Of a stretch of DNA of 64,000 bases, positions 51,695 through 60,792 are shown piece after piece. The position numbers and the translations under genes were made by a program. Position 1 is the stretch's first letter; each line of letters opens with the position of its first letter. Below the pieces are notes generated by a model. It had not been told where the DNA came from. It worked only from the letters and a program-made list of their open reading frames with translations, and made no database searches. Source of the DNA: Paenibacillus sp. FSL R5-0517 (GTDB taxonomy: Bacteria; Bacillota; Bacilli; Paenibacillales; Paenibacillaceae); NCBI RefSeq assembly GCF_037974355.1, contig NZ_CP150235.1, forward strand, positions 6,386,001-6,450,000. Direction: 5' to 3'.

Positions 51695-53926
51695 TTACAC
51701 GGACTGGTTCTGTTTCTCTTCATTCTTCTCGGCAATCGGTACATACTTGCCTGGCCAGAAGGCCCATTTGCCCAGCAATGTGGTGATTGCCGGAACCATG
51801 AACGGACGTACTAGGAATGTATCCAACAACACACCAACAGCCGTTATAATACCAAACTGTACCAACACCTGAATTGGCAATGTAGCAAGTACCGCAAACG
51901 TTCCTGCCAAGATCAGACCTGCAGATGTAATAACCGAACTTGTCTCGCCAACACCTTCTCTGATAGCTTGACGAAGCGGCATCGTTTTGCGTTTCTGCCA
52001 GATGCTGGAGATCATGAAGATGTTGTAGTCTTCACCCAATGCCACCAGGAATACGAAGGAATACAGCGGAATCGCGCCTTGGATAGCATCTGCGCCAAGG
52101 CCATAGTGAATGATGATCCAACCCAGACCCAGTGCAGAGAAATACGACAGAACAACCGTTGCAATCAGATACGCCGTAGCTACAACAGAACGCAAGTATA
52201 ATAGCAGCAATAGTGTAATCATGCCGATGACCACCGGAATAATGATCTTGGCATCCCGTTCTCCAGCCACTTCAATGTCATACTGCTCTGCTGTCTGACC
52301 ATCAATCCAGACCTGACTGTCCGCATTGGTTACACCGGCATCTTGAAGCGCCTGTTCCGCAGTAGCCCGCAGATCTGGAATATGCTGCATCGCCTCCATG
52401 GAGTATGGATTCAGATCGAATTCCACATCAAAGGCGGTAATGTTGGCGTTCTCGGCACCCTGTTGGGCATCGCCTACTTTGCTAATGTAGTCCAGTGATT
52501 CGAGACGCTGCTTCAGATCGGTTTCTTTGCCACCTGAATCTACAATCACTTTTACCGGAGCCAGCTCGCCTTGGGAGAACTGTTCACCAATGACCGTGAA
52601 ACCTTCGCGGGAAGGTACATCCTCCGGGAACGAAGACAACAGATCATATGTGAATTTAACCTGAGTTGAGAATGCTGCCAGTCCTCCCAGCAGTACCACG
52701 GTAATTGCAAGCACTGCCCAAGGTTTAGTGACCACCGTACGGCCAATCCAGCTTTCCTTCACTTTGCGTGGAGCAGGAGCCGGCTTGCCTTTTTTCTTGG
52801 CTCGTTCCACTTCCATCTCATGAGTACGCGGTACGAACGGGTAGAATGAACCCCGGCCGAAGATCGCGAGAAGTGCCGGAACCAGTGTCAGACTTGCTAT
52901 AAACATAATAAAGATGGACAGACTGAATGGTACGGCAAAACGATGATATGCCCCATATTCAGCCAGCAATAGCACCAGCAGTGCTGCAACGACCGTGAAT
53001 CCACTCATGGCAATAGCGCCGGAAGATCCGGTAATGGCCTGGAAAATGGCTTTCTTTTTGTCCGGCTCATGATAGAGAATCTGGCGGTATCTGGAGATCA
53101 TAAACAGGCAGTAATCCGTTCCTGCTCCAAATAACAATACAGTCATGATCGAGATGGACTGTGCGTCCACCGTAATCCAGCCTTGATCCGCCATGAATCC
53201 GAGTATCGGACTGGTCACCATATACGCGAATCCAACCGCAATAATTGGGATAATCGCGAGTACCGGTGAGCGATAGATCAATAGCAGCAACACCAATACC
53301 AGTACAACCGTAGCGATCAACAAGGATACATCGGCGGAGGAAAACAGTCCGCTCGCATCAATGGATATCCCTACGGGCCCGGTCACACGGGCAATCAGTG
53401 TATTGGTATCATCTATAGCCACATCGAACGGGTTTGCCCCGAAGATGTCTTGTGTTTTTTGCTCAAGTGCTTCAATGCCTTGCTCTAATTGTTCTGCATC
53501 GGCACCTTCATTGAAGAAAAGCGGCATAACCAGGGTGCTTCCGTCTTCCGAAAGCTGACCTTTCAACGCCTGTGGCGGCAATTGATAGAGTGGCACAACG
53601 GACTGCTGCTGTTCTACCGGATCTTGATCCAGTCGTTCCGTTAATGCCTGAATGTTCTCAATCTGCTCATCCGTCAAACCACCGGCTTGACGCCATACGA
53701 TCAGCGCGGGCAATCCTTCACCACCAGGGAATTCCTTCTCGGCAAGTGCAGCTGCCTGAACCGATGGTTTGGACTCACTCAGATCCTGCGCGTTATTAGT
53801 TTCACGATCACCTACAGCAGGCCATACCATGCCAAGCACAACGGCGATAATGATCCATACCAACAGTGTAATCCATTTGCTTCGTTTGCCAGCAACCCAG
53901 CGACCATAACCCGAACCTTCCTGCAT
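51695..53926 (-). CDS. MMPL family RND-type transporter (YdfJ-like)
   Basis: A 743-aa transporter with two halves, each an N-terminal helix, a large extracellular domain and five helices. Proton-relay motifs GAGTDYCLFMISR (near residue 270) and ALGEDYNIFMISS (near 640) are intact. Family members export lipids or hydrophobic compounds. It is divergent from a TetR gene, whose product is the expected local repressor. No lipid-biosynthesis gene is adjacent, so drug or fatty-acid efflux is a reasonable guess. Confidence 0.92.
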   Translation of the reverse strand: MQEGSGYGRWVAGKRSKWITLLVWIIIAVVLGMVWPAVGDRETNNAQDLSESKPSVQAAALAEKEFPGGEGLPALIVWRQAGGLTDEQIENIQALTERLDQDPVEQQQSVVPLYQLPPQALKGQLSEDGSTLVMPLFFNEGADAEQLEQGIEALEQKTQDIFGANPFDVAIDDTNTLIARVTGPVGISIDASGLFSSADVSLLIATVVLVLVLLLLIYRSPVLAIIPIIAVGFAYMVTSPILGFMADQGWITVDAQSISIMTVLLFGAGTDYCLFMISRYRQILYHEPDKKKAIFQAITGSSGAIAMSGFTVVAALLVLLLAEYGAYHRFAVPFSLSIFIMFIASLTLVPALLAIFGRGSFYPFVPRTHEMEVERAKKKGKPAPAPRKVKESWIGRTVVTKPWAVLAITVVLLGGLAAFSTQVKFTYDLLSSFPEDVPSREGFTVIGEQFSQGELAPVKVIVDSGGKETDLKQRLESLDYISKVGDAQQGAENANITAFDVEFDLNPYSMEAMQHIPDLRATAEQALQDAGVTNADSQVWIDGQTAEQYDIEVAGERDAKIIIPVVIGMITLLLLLYLRSVVATAYLIATVVLSYFSALGLGWIIIHYGLGADAIQGAIPLYSFVFLVALGEDYNIFMISSIWQKRKTMPLRQAIREGVGETSSVITSAGLILAGTFAVLATLPIQVLVQFGIITAVGVLLDTFLVRPFMVPAITTLLGKWAFWPGKYVPIAEKNEEKQNQSV

Positions 53927-54102
53927 TGTCTCTTCATCTCCCTATTCTGTTTCTATGAAGCCCTATTTATGTGATGATGTAGTAATGAACCACGGGTCAT
54001 AGTATAATCGACTTAATTATATATACCGGAAGGTTAATTTTGCAATGCCTAATTTGTGAACTTGCTAAACTAGCAATTAAATACGTAAAGAGGTCAGTGA
54101 TT

Positions 54103-54729
54103 ATGAGCAAAAAAACAAACATTCCCCGGTCTCCGGGCAGACCCAAAACGGGTGCCGATCAAGCATCTGTACAAACCAACATATTGATGACAGCTTCACG
54201 TCTGTTTATGGAATATGGGTATGAACCCGTCTCTCTTCAACAGATTGCTTCATTATGTAATGTAACCAAAGCATCGATCTATTATCACTTCACCAGCAAA
54301 GCCGATCTGTTCACCGTTGCCATTACACGCATGATGGCAATGAGTATGCAGCAGACTTCACTCCGCTTGGATGAACCTGGCACACTACAAGAGCGGCTAA
54401 TCAAGGTTGCAGAAGCGAAGATGCAACACTCCCATATTGAAACCGAGACCATGATGCGAGAAGCCGAGAAGCATCTGAATACGGAGCAACTCAGCCAGAT
54501 TCGAGAAGCCGAGGTTCGTATCTTTGAAGTGCTTGCGACCCACTTCCAGCAGGAGATGGATAACGGCTATTTGCGGGTCGCCAATCCCATGTTGCTTGCT
54601 CATGCATTTACGTCACTGCTCATGCTCGCGAACCGCGAAGATGTGCGCAACATGAATGGCGGCAGCATTAAGGAACTCGCACGGGAACTTGTTGCCCTGT
54701 TTCTGGATGGAGCGGTTAAGCAGGACTAA
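54103..54729 (+). CDS. TetR family transcriptional regulator
   Basis: A 208-aa TetR protein with HTH in residues about 18-65 (PVSLQQIASLCNVTKASIYYHF) and a variable ligand domain. The frame is open from 54040, but AGAGGT before ATG 54103 (MSKKTNIPRS) sets the start. Divergent from the MMPL transporter gene, it probably represses that gene and itself. Its stop codon overlaps the convergent MocR stop by four bases. Confidence 0.92.
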   Translation: MSKKTNIPRSPGRPKTGADQASVQTNILMTASRLFMEYGYEPVSLQQIASLCNVTKASIYYHFTSKADLFTVAITRMMAMSMQQTSLRLDEPGTLQERLIKVAEAKMQHSHIETETMMREAEKHLNTEQLSQIREAEVRIFEVLATHFQQEMDNGYLRVANPMLLAHAFTSLLMLANREDVRNMNGGSIKELARELVALFLDGAVKQD

Positions 54730-56195
54730 AGATCGCCCCAGATTTGGGCCAATGCGGCAATACCCGGGGCAATGTGCTCCGGTTCTATTCCGGCAAAACC
54801 GATAATGAACTCTCTTTTGCCGTCTGTTGGTACGCTCCCGTTCGCCCACAAATATTCCGTTGAACTGATCTGTATCCCTGCATTAATCGCTGCGGTCACC
54901 AATTCTTTGGCTGACGATGTGGTTGCCATTCGCAGAACCAGATGAAATCCGGAATCTTGGCCCCTTATATCAACCCGATCTCCGAAATGTAATTGAATGG
55001 CCTGAATAATCAGGTCATGTTTTCGTTTGTAGACATTACGCATCTTACGAATATGCTTGCCCAGCTCCCCTTCACGCATGAACATCTCCAATGTTCTCTG
55101 ATGAAGCCGGGAAGCCGACTGTTCGAACAGGATCGTCTTATACATTTCTTGAAAATCATCTAGCAATTCTCTGGGAAGTACCATGTAATGTACACAAAAA
55201 GCAGGTGCGAGTACTTGCGAGAAACCACCCATATAGATCACGCGACTTCCCTCACGCAGACCCTGCATGGAAGGAATTGGCCGTCCATAATACCGGAACT
55301 CCCCATCGTAATCATCCTCGATAATGTATGCCTTTGTTCGTTCTGCCCAATCCAGCAATGCTAATCTGCGTGTAATCGGCATGGTCATACCTAGCGGAAA
55401 TTGGTGAGAGGGTGACACACCTACCAATTTAACTCCGGCCTTTTCCAGCTCCATCAAGTTTATGCCCTCATGGTCTAGTGAGATCGGAACAACCTGATAA
55501 CCATAATTTTGGAATGTACCAGGTAATAGCCGGTATCCAGGATTCTCTACACCGATGGATTGGGTTGATTCTCCCTTGTGAAGCAAGGTCTGTGCCAATA
55601 GAGACATTAGCAGATGCTGTTCAGCACCTACAACAATCTGCTCAGGAGAACAGCTGACTCCCCTGAACTGCGCAAGATAGACAGCAATTTCACATCGTAA
55701 CCCCCATTCTCCCTGTGGTTCTCCATAGAACAATAGCTCTTTTGCTTCTTCCCGCCAGATTCGATTAACATATTGGTGCCATTTCGCAATTGGAAACAGG
55801 CTGAAATCATTACGTGACATATGAAAATCATATTGAACGGCTCGGGCAGGGCGTATGCCCTGCTGATCTGACCCTACCGTTTGAGTTGCGGGAGCCTGCT
55901 CGGTTAACTGTGTATCTGTTTTCCCGATCTGCATGCCATGGTAGCTGTTCACCATGGCACGAACGCGATAGCCACGACGTGGCTGACTGTATATATATCC
56001 TTCGGCGATCAATTGTTGATAAGCCCATTCCACCGGTGTGGTGCTTAACCCAAGCATCTCGGCAAGCTTTCGCACCGACGGCAATCGGCTATGTTCAGCC
56101 CATTCCCCGTGAATGATCTCTCTTTTGATATGATCTGAAAGTTGTACATAGATTGGCGCACTATCGTTCTCATCCAGCTTTGGTAATTGAATCAT
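54726..56195 (-). CDS. MocR/PdxR-type GntR regulator with altered PLP-binding site
   Basis: A 489-aa fusion of a GntR winged helix (about 10-75) and an aminotransferase-like domain (about 120-485). The cofactor Asp region IIEDDYDGEFRY is intact. In the Schiff-base motif, usually GTFSK, the sequence is GGFSQVLAPAF, so the PLP lysine is Gln327 (codon CAA at 55215-55217). The usual Arg shortly after is also absent (FCVHYMVLP). PLP could still bind non-covalently, or another ligand is sensed. GAGGTG seven bases before ATG 56195 sets the start; the frame is open to 56210. It is divergent from the GNAT gene, its likely target. Confidence 0.9.
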   Translation of the reverse strand: MIQLPKLDENDSAPIYVQLSDHIKREIIHGEWAEHSRLPSVRKLAEMLGLSTTPVEWAYQQLIAEGYIYSQPRRGYRVRAMVNSYHGMQIGKTDTQLTEQAPATQTVGSDQQGIRPARAVQYDFHMSRNDFSLFPIAKWHQYVNRIWREEAKELLFYGEPQGEWGLRCEIAVYLAQFRGVSCSPEQIVVGAEQHLLMSLLAQTLLHKGESTQSIGVENPGYRLLPGTFQNYGYQVVPISLDHEGINLMELEKAGVKLVGVSPSHQFPLGMTMPITRRLALLDWAERTKAYIIEDDYDGEFRYYGRPIPSMQGLREGSRVIYMGGFSQVLAPAFCVHYMVLPRELLDDFQEMYKTILFEQSASRLHQRTLEMFMREGELGKHIRKMRNVYKRKHDLIIQAIQLHFGDRVDIRGQDSGFHLVLRMATTSSAKELVTAAINAGIQISSTEYLWANGSVPTDGKREFIIGFAGIEPEHIAPGIAALAQIWGDL

Positions 56196-56233
56196 CCTGC
56201 TGCACCTCATCTGTCCTGTGAAATTTAATCAAA

Positions 56234-56255
56234 CTGTATATTTGGAAGTATACAG
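56234..56255. promoter_or_regulatory. Candidate MocR operator
   Basis: CTGTATA-TTTGGAAG-TATACAG is a perfect inverted repeat with 7-bp arms, 39 bases before the MocR start and about 100 before the GNAT start. A further GATATACT half lies at 56262-56269. Confidence 0.5.
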
Positions 56256-56357
56256 TATTGGGATATACTCTTGTCATTATCAATATGTAATACCAATTTT
56301 AAGAGGCAGGGCATTCTTACTCTTTTCGAAAGCCTTGAACTATAGGAGGAACAACTT

Positions 56358-56948
56358 ATGTCACATTCAAAACCATCCCCACGCATCCCCCGTCTGCTGG
56401 AAACAAAGCGCATATACCTGCGTCCTTTCGAGATTACAGATGTGGATGCTTACTTCTCCGGTCTGTTTTACACTGAGATGCGCAGGCTGACAGGAACACA
56501 GAATAGTTTCACACGCGCTCAGGTTGAACGTTATGTTGAAAACGCAGCACAGGATGATTCCAGACTCATGCTACTTATTGCTTTACAGGAAAATGACCAG
56601 ATCATCGGAGATGTCGTCCTGATGGATATGCATGCCAAGAATCGCAGTGCACATATTCGTGTAGCCATCGATCAGGCGGAGCATCAAGGAAAAGGCTACG
56701 GCAGCGAGGCGTTACTGCTTATGCTGGACTACGGCTTCGGTATCTGTAACCTGCATCGAATCGAACTTGAAGTGTACGCCTTCAACGAGAGAGCTATCCG
56801 CACGTATGAGAAACTCGGATTCCAGCGCGAGGGTGTGAAGCGGGATGTCTTGTTCTATAATCACCAATATCATGATGCCATTCAGATGAGCATGCTGGAG
56901 GAGGAGTTCAGGCAACGTCATATGAAAGGACAGGCAGGGAATAATTAA
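56358..56948 (+). CDS. GNAT family N-acetyltransferase (RimJ/RimL-like)
   Basis: A 196-aa acetyltransferase. It opens LLETKRIYLRPFEITDVDAY and has the acetyl-CoA loop QAEHQGKGYGSEALLLML and the closing NERAIRTYEKLGFQREG typical of RimJ/RimL relatives, which acetylate protein N-termini, polyamines or small molecules. The substrate is unknown. AGGAGG precedes the ATG. It is transcribed divergently from the MocR regulator gene, which may control it. Confidence 0.9.
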   Translation: MSHSKPSPRIPRLLETKRIYLRPFEITDVDAYFSGLFYTEMRRLTGTQNSFTRAQVERYVENAAQDDSRLMLLIALQENDQIIGDVVLMDMHAKNRSAHIRVAIDQAEHQGKGYGSEALLLMLDYGFGICNLHRIELEVYAFNERAIRTYEKLGFQREGVKRDVLFYNHQYHDAIQMSMLEEEFRQRHMKGQAGNN

Positions 56949-56970
56949 GTTTCCGTTCAGCCAAAATGAG

Positions 56971-57006
56971 ACAAAAAAACCGGGGATTTAGTACACCTCC
57001 CCGGTT
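56971..57006 (-). terminator. Terminator overlapping the diacylglycerol kinase stop codon
   Basis: Minus strand AACCGGGGA...TCCCCGGTT, then TTTTTTG. The stop codon (56988-56990) is in the loop. Confidence 0.75.
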
Positions 57007-57884
57007 AGAAACTTCAGATGGCCCGTCAGCACCGATAGCTCGGCGGGTGTCTTCATATACAATTCGCCATCCGTGTCAGCTGACATCGGCGTATCTGTGT
57101 TCACTTTTAGTGTAGATGCCTTGAAGTATGAAATGCTCTCACTCTGGGGTTGCCAATCTCCCTCGGGCTTATGTGACAGGATCTCTCGCAGCAGCGGGAT
57201 GCCTGTCTCATGAATAATGAGCACGTCCAGCTCGCCATCCTGCAACGCATCCGGTGCAAAGGGTAATGCATTTGTTCCCAGAAAACGGCCATTGGCTGCA
57301 TAGATCATCACCGCGTCGCCTTCCATCTCTTTCCCATCTGCCTCCAATTGATAATGAAACGGCTCCGTATGACTAATCGTCTGCAGCGTGCTGATAAAAT
57401 AACTAAGCTTACCCAGCGTGCCTTTCAGATTCTCGTTAATATTCTGCGATGCATCACTGATCAAGCCAATACCAAAAAAGTTCGTGAACACCCGATCATT
57501 GGCTCGTCCAACATCAATAGATACTACCCGACCTGCGAGCATTTCTTGTGCAGCAGTCTCTGCGTCGGGTGAAATGCCGAGCGAACGCGCAAAGTCATTA
57601 CATGTGCCTCCAGGCAATATGCCAATCAACGGAGGATGCTGCAGATCAGCCAGTCCATTCACGCATTCATGCACCGTGCCATCCCCACCCAGAATAAACA
57701 CCACATCGAATTGTTCACCGCGTTCACGACACAACTTCTCTCCTTCGCCGGGTTCATCGGTACGCATAATGACGAGTTCATAGACAGCGGGGGCCAGCAC
57801 ACCAACCACGAGACCCACTGTATTCTCACGATTGGCCTTGCCTGAATGATGATGATGAATTAACAATGCTTTGTTAAACTCCAT
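56988..57884 (-). CDS. Diacylglycerol/lipid kinase family protein
   Basis: A 298-aa lipid kinase of the DagK/YegS family: catalytic LGGDGTVHECVNGL near residue 66, LPGGTCNDFARSLG near 90, and DTDGELYMKTP at the end. It phosphorylates diacylglycerol or a related lipid alcohol, returning lipid-headgroup by-products to phospholipid synthesis. GGAGGAAGAGAAGG precedes the ATG. An unusual run of four His residues (IHHHHSG) replaces the more common N-P segment near the N-terminus. It is monocistronic. Confidence 0.92.
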   Translation of the reverse strand: MEFNKALLIHHHHSGKANRENTVGLVVGVLAPAVYELVIMRTDEPGEGEKLCRERGEQFDVVFILGGDGTVHECVNGLADLQHPPLIGILPGGTCNDFARSLGISPDAETAAQEMLAGRVVSIDVGRANDRVFTNFFGIGLISDASQNINENLKGTLGKLSYFISTLQTISHTEPFHYQLEADGKEMEGDAVMIYAANGRFLGTNALPFAPDALQDGELDVLIIHETGIPLLREILSHKPEGDWQPQSESISYFKASTLKVNTDTPMSADTDGELYMKTPAELSVLTGHLKFLTGEVY

Positions 57885-58216
57885 CCTTCTCTTCCTCCAT
57901 TCTAATGCTTGTTAACCTTTACCCAAGAAGGTTGAATCCATAAACAATCCCTGCGCTAAGCACTCATCATTCCAAATAGGTTCCCCGATCAGATATGCAT
58001 CCTAATCCTCATTCATTCGTAATAGCTATATAAATTCAACTATTTAGATAACTCGTTGATCTTACAAACCATTTCCTTGGTTAACCAGATGTATGCATGA
58101 GAAAAAGGGTTTCTCCGCACCTTATGTCATAAGGCTGCAAATTTTGCTGGTGAGAACCCATTCAAAACGATTCAAAACGGTTATATCTATACCATATACG
58201 AATGGAGGGATTCCCT
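57885..58216. other. Divergent intergenic region
   Basis: These 332 bases separate the lipid kinase and DUF697 genes. The only notable element is a tandem 10-bp repeat at 58160-58179. No gene or RNA was recognised. Confidence 0.4.
58160..58179 (+). repeat. Tandem 10-bp repeat upstream of the DUF697 gene
   Basis: ATTCAAAACG occurs twice in direct succession, 38 bases before the start codon and next to TATATC/TATACC, so it may be an activator site. Confidence 0.45.
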
Positions 58217-58810
58217 ATGATTCCGGCAACGTTGGAACAATTGGAGCAAGTTCGCAAGGAATGCCGTACCATGGTTCGCAAAAGAGCTACCGCATCTGCC
58301 GGTACAACACTCGTTCCGCTGCCCGGTACAGACGTGCTGGCTGATGTGGGGATGCTGATGCAGCTGTTGCCTGCCATTAACAATAAATTCGGATTATCAC
58401 AAAAACAGCTGGACGGCATGGACCCCGAGACCAAATCCATGATCTATGGATTCGTCATGTCCATCGGAAGCAAAGTCATCGGACGTATGGTGACGAAAGA
58501 ACTGGTTGTCCAGGTTTTAAAAAGAGTTGGCGTACGCGTAGCTACTAAGTCCGTTGCCAAATTTGTCCCATTTGCTGGACAGGGACTGGCTGCTGCACTC
58601 AGCTTCACAGCTATGCGATATGTGGGTAACAAACATGTCGATGACTGTTATGAAGTCGTCAAACGCATGATTGAGCAGCGCGAATTGATCCCGGGTGAAC
58701 CCGCTCCGTCTGCACTGGAGGAAGCTAACAATGACGACATGAAGATAGAAGCGAGGTCGATCTCTAGCAACGGCGCAGATGAACCTGCTAAGGAGTCTAA
58801 GGATCAGTAA
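58217..58810 (+). CDS. DUF697-like membrane-associated protein
   Basis: A 197-aa protein. Residues 5-145 contain the DUF697/YcjF-like features: charged helix ECRTMVRKRATASAG, a glycine/proline turn LVPLPGTDVLADVGML, and hydrophobic helices IYGFVMSIGSKVIG and FVPFAGQGLAAALSF. The C-terminal 40 residues are acidic and low-complexity. The frame is open from 58202, but GGAGGGA six bases before ATG 58217 sets the start. Function is unknown. Confidence 0.7.
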   Translation: MIPATLEQLEQVRKECRTMVRKRATASAGTTLVPLPGTDVLADVGMLMQLLPAINNKFGLSQKQLDGMDPETKSMIYGFVMSIGSKVIGRMVTKELVVQVLKRVGVRVATKSVAKFVPFAGQGLAAALSFTAMRYVGNKHVDDCYEVVKRMIEQRELIPGEPAPSALEEANNDDMKIEARSISSNGADEPAKESKDQ

Positions 58811-58855
58811 CTAAAACGATCCATATCCTAATGTCACTCCTCTGGATACACGATA

Positions 58856-58892
58856 AATAGCCAGGAACCCCTAATAGGGGCTCCCGGCTATT
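58856..58892. terminator. Bidirectional terminator
   Basis: AATAGCC...ACCCC-TAAT-AGGGG...GGCTATT, between the DUF697 gene and the convergent ABC exporter gene. Confidence 0.7.
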
Positions 58893-58911
58893 CTTGTTAT
58901 TTACATTTTCA

Positions 58912-60792
58912 TCAAATCGCCTGCGGTTGCTGCTCCGCAAACTGACTATTGTACAGATCCGCGTAGAAACCTTGACTCGCCATTAATTCCTCATGATTGC
59001 CCTGCTCAATCACGTTACCATGATCCATAACCAGGATCAGATCGGCGCCGCGAATGGTGGACAAACGGTGTGCAATGACAAAGCTCGTGCGATCCTTCAT
59101 CAGATCATTCATGGCTTTCTGAATGAATACTTCAGTCCGTGTATCCACGCTGCTCGTCGCTTCATCCAGAATGAGGATGGCCGGGTTCGCCAGAATCGCT
59201 CTTGCAATGGTCAGCAACTGTTTCTGCCCTTGAGAGATGTTCGACGCCTCTTCATTCAGCACCGTGTCATATCCATCAGGCAATGTACGAATAAAGTGAT
59301 CCGCATGTGCCGCAACGGCTGCCTTGATGACATCCTCTTCCGTTGAACCTTCTCGACCATAGGCGATGTTGTCCCGAATCGTTCCGTTGAACAACCAGGT
59401 ATCCTGAAGCACCATACCGAACAGACTGCGCAGCTTGCCACGCTCCATGTCCTTAATGTCGGCACCGTCAATCGTAATCCGACCATCCTGAATTTCGTAG
59501 AAACGCATTAACAGGTTGATCAGGGTCGTTTTACCGGCTCCCGTTGGTCCAACAATGGCTACGGTCTGTCCCGGTTTTACATCAATGTTCATGTTATGAA
59601 TGAGCAGTTCATTTTCTTTATATCCAAAATTAACACCTTGGAATGTAACCGCGCCTCTAGGCTGCTGTAATTGCACGGGTTGTTTGGACTCCGGAACTTC
59701 TTCCTCTTCATCCAGCAACTCAAATACCCGTTCTGCCGATGCAATCGTCGATTGAATGATATTAGAGATATTAGCAATCTGGTTAATCGGTTGTGTGAAT
59801 TGACGGGAGTACTGTGTAAAGGCCAGAATATCCCCGATGGAGATAGATCCGCGAGTAACAAAGATCCCACCGACCACACAGATCAGTACATACCCCAGGT
59901 TACCGACAAAACTCATGAGCGGCATAATAATACCGGAGATAAACTGGGCTTTCCAGCCGGATTCATACAACTCTTCATTGACCTTCTCGAATTGCTGTAC
60001 CGATTGTTCTTCGCGTCCAAATGCTTTGACAACCTTGTGTCCTGTGTACATCTCTTCGACATGACCATTCAGTTCCCCGAGGGACTTCTGTTGGCCTGCA
60101 AAGTGTTTTTGCGAACGGGAAGCGACCAGCATAACAACAACGACACTGAGTGGCAGTGTCAAAATCGTGATCAAGGTCATCCATGGACTAATCGTCAGCA
60201 TCATGATAATTACGCCGACAATCGTGACGATGGACGTAATGAACTGTGCCAAACTTTGCTGAAGGGTATTACTGATATTGTCCACGTCATTCGTGGCACG
60301 GCTCAGTGTCTCCCCAGTCGTGCGGGAGTCGAAATATTTCAAAGGAAGGCGTCCAACCTTCGCACTGATCTGCTCACGCATGTCATAGACAACACGTTGG
60401 GCTACACCAGCCATCAGGTATTGCTGAATATACATGAATGCAGCACTGAACAGATAGAGCCCGCCAAGCAGGTATAATACTTTCATCAATGCAGGAAAAT
60501 CAATCCCGGCTCCCTGCACACCCTGAAGGATGGCAATGGCGCCTTCACTAAGAATATCCGTACCTTGGGCCATGATCTTAGGACTGATGATACTGAATAC
60601 GGTACTCAGAATGGCTGCAACCAGCACCCCAAGTAGACGAGAGCTGTGGGGCTGGAGATAACGAATCAAACGCCGCAGTGTGCCTTTGAAATCTTTTGCT
60701 TTCTCAGCGGGAGGTCGCATGCCCATACCCGGACCGGGTCCCGGTCCGCGAGAGACACGGGGTGCTTTATGTTTTTCTGTATGATCACTCAT
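58912..60792 (-). CDS. ABC multidrug exporter subunit, BmrD/YheH-like
   Basis: A 626-aa half-exporter: Gly/Pro-rich N-terminus (GPGPGPGMGM), six helices (about 55-360) and a nucleotide-binding domain with Walker A GPTGAGKTT, signature ISQGQKQLLTIARA, Walker B with catalytic Glu (LILDEATSSVD) and switch His (IAHRLS). It pairs with the upstream half-exporter as a heterodimer of the BmrCD type. Its ATG lies in an ATGA overlap with that gene. Export of drugs or lipids is expected; the substrate is unknown. Confidence 0.92.
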   Translation of the reverse strand: MSDHTEKHKAPRVSRGPGPGPGMGMRPPAEKAKDFKGTLRRLIRYLQPHSSRLLGVLVAAILSTVFSIISPKIMAQGTDILSEGAIAILQGVQGAGIDFPALMKVLYLLGGLYLFSAAFMYIQQYLMAGVAQRVVYDMREQISAKVGRLPLKYFDSRTTGETLSRATNDVDNISNTLQQSLAQFITSIVTIVGVIIMMLTISPWMTLITILTLPLSVVVVMLVASRSQKHFAGQQKSLGELNGHVEEMYTGHKVVKAFGREEQSVQQFEKVNEELYESGWKAQFISGIIMPLMSFVGNLGYVLICVVGGIFVTRGSISIGDILAFTQYSRQFTQPINQIANISNIIQSTIASAERVFELLDEEEEVPESKQPVQLQQPRGAVTFQGVNFGYKENELLIHNMNIDVKPGQTVAIVGPTGAGKTTLINLLMRFYEIQDGRITIDGADIKDMERGKLRSLFGMVLQDTWLFNGTIRDNIAYGREGSTEEDVIKAAVAAHADHFIRTLPDGYDTVLNEEASNISQGQKQLLTIARAILANPAILILDEATSSVDTRTEVFIQKAMNDLMKDRTSFVIAHRLSTIRGADLILVMDHGNVIEQGNHEELMASQGFYADLYNSQFAEQQPQAI

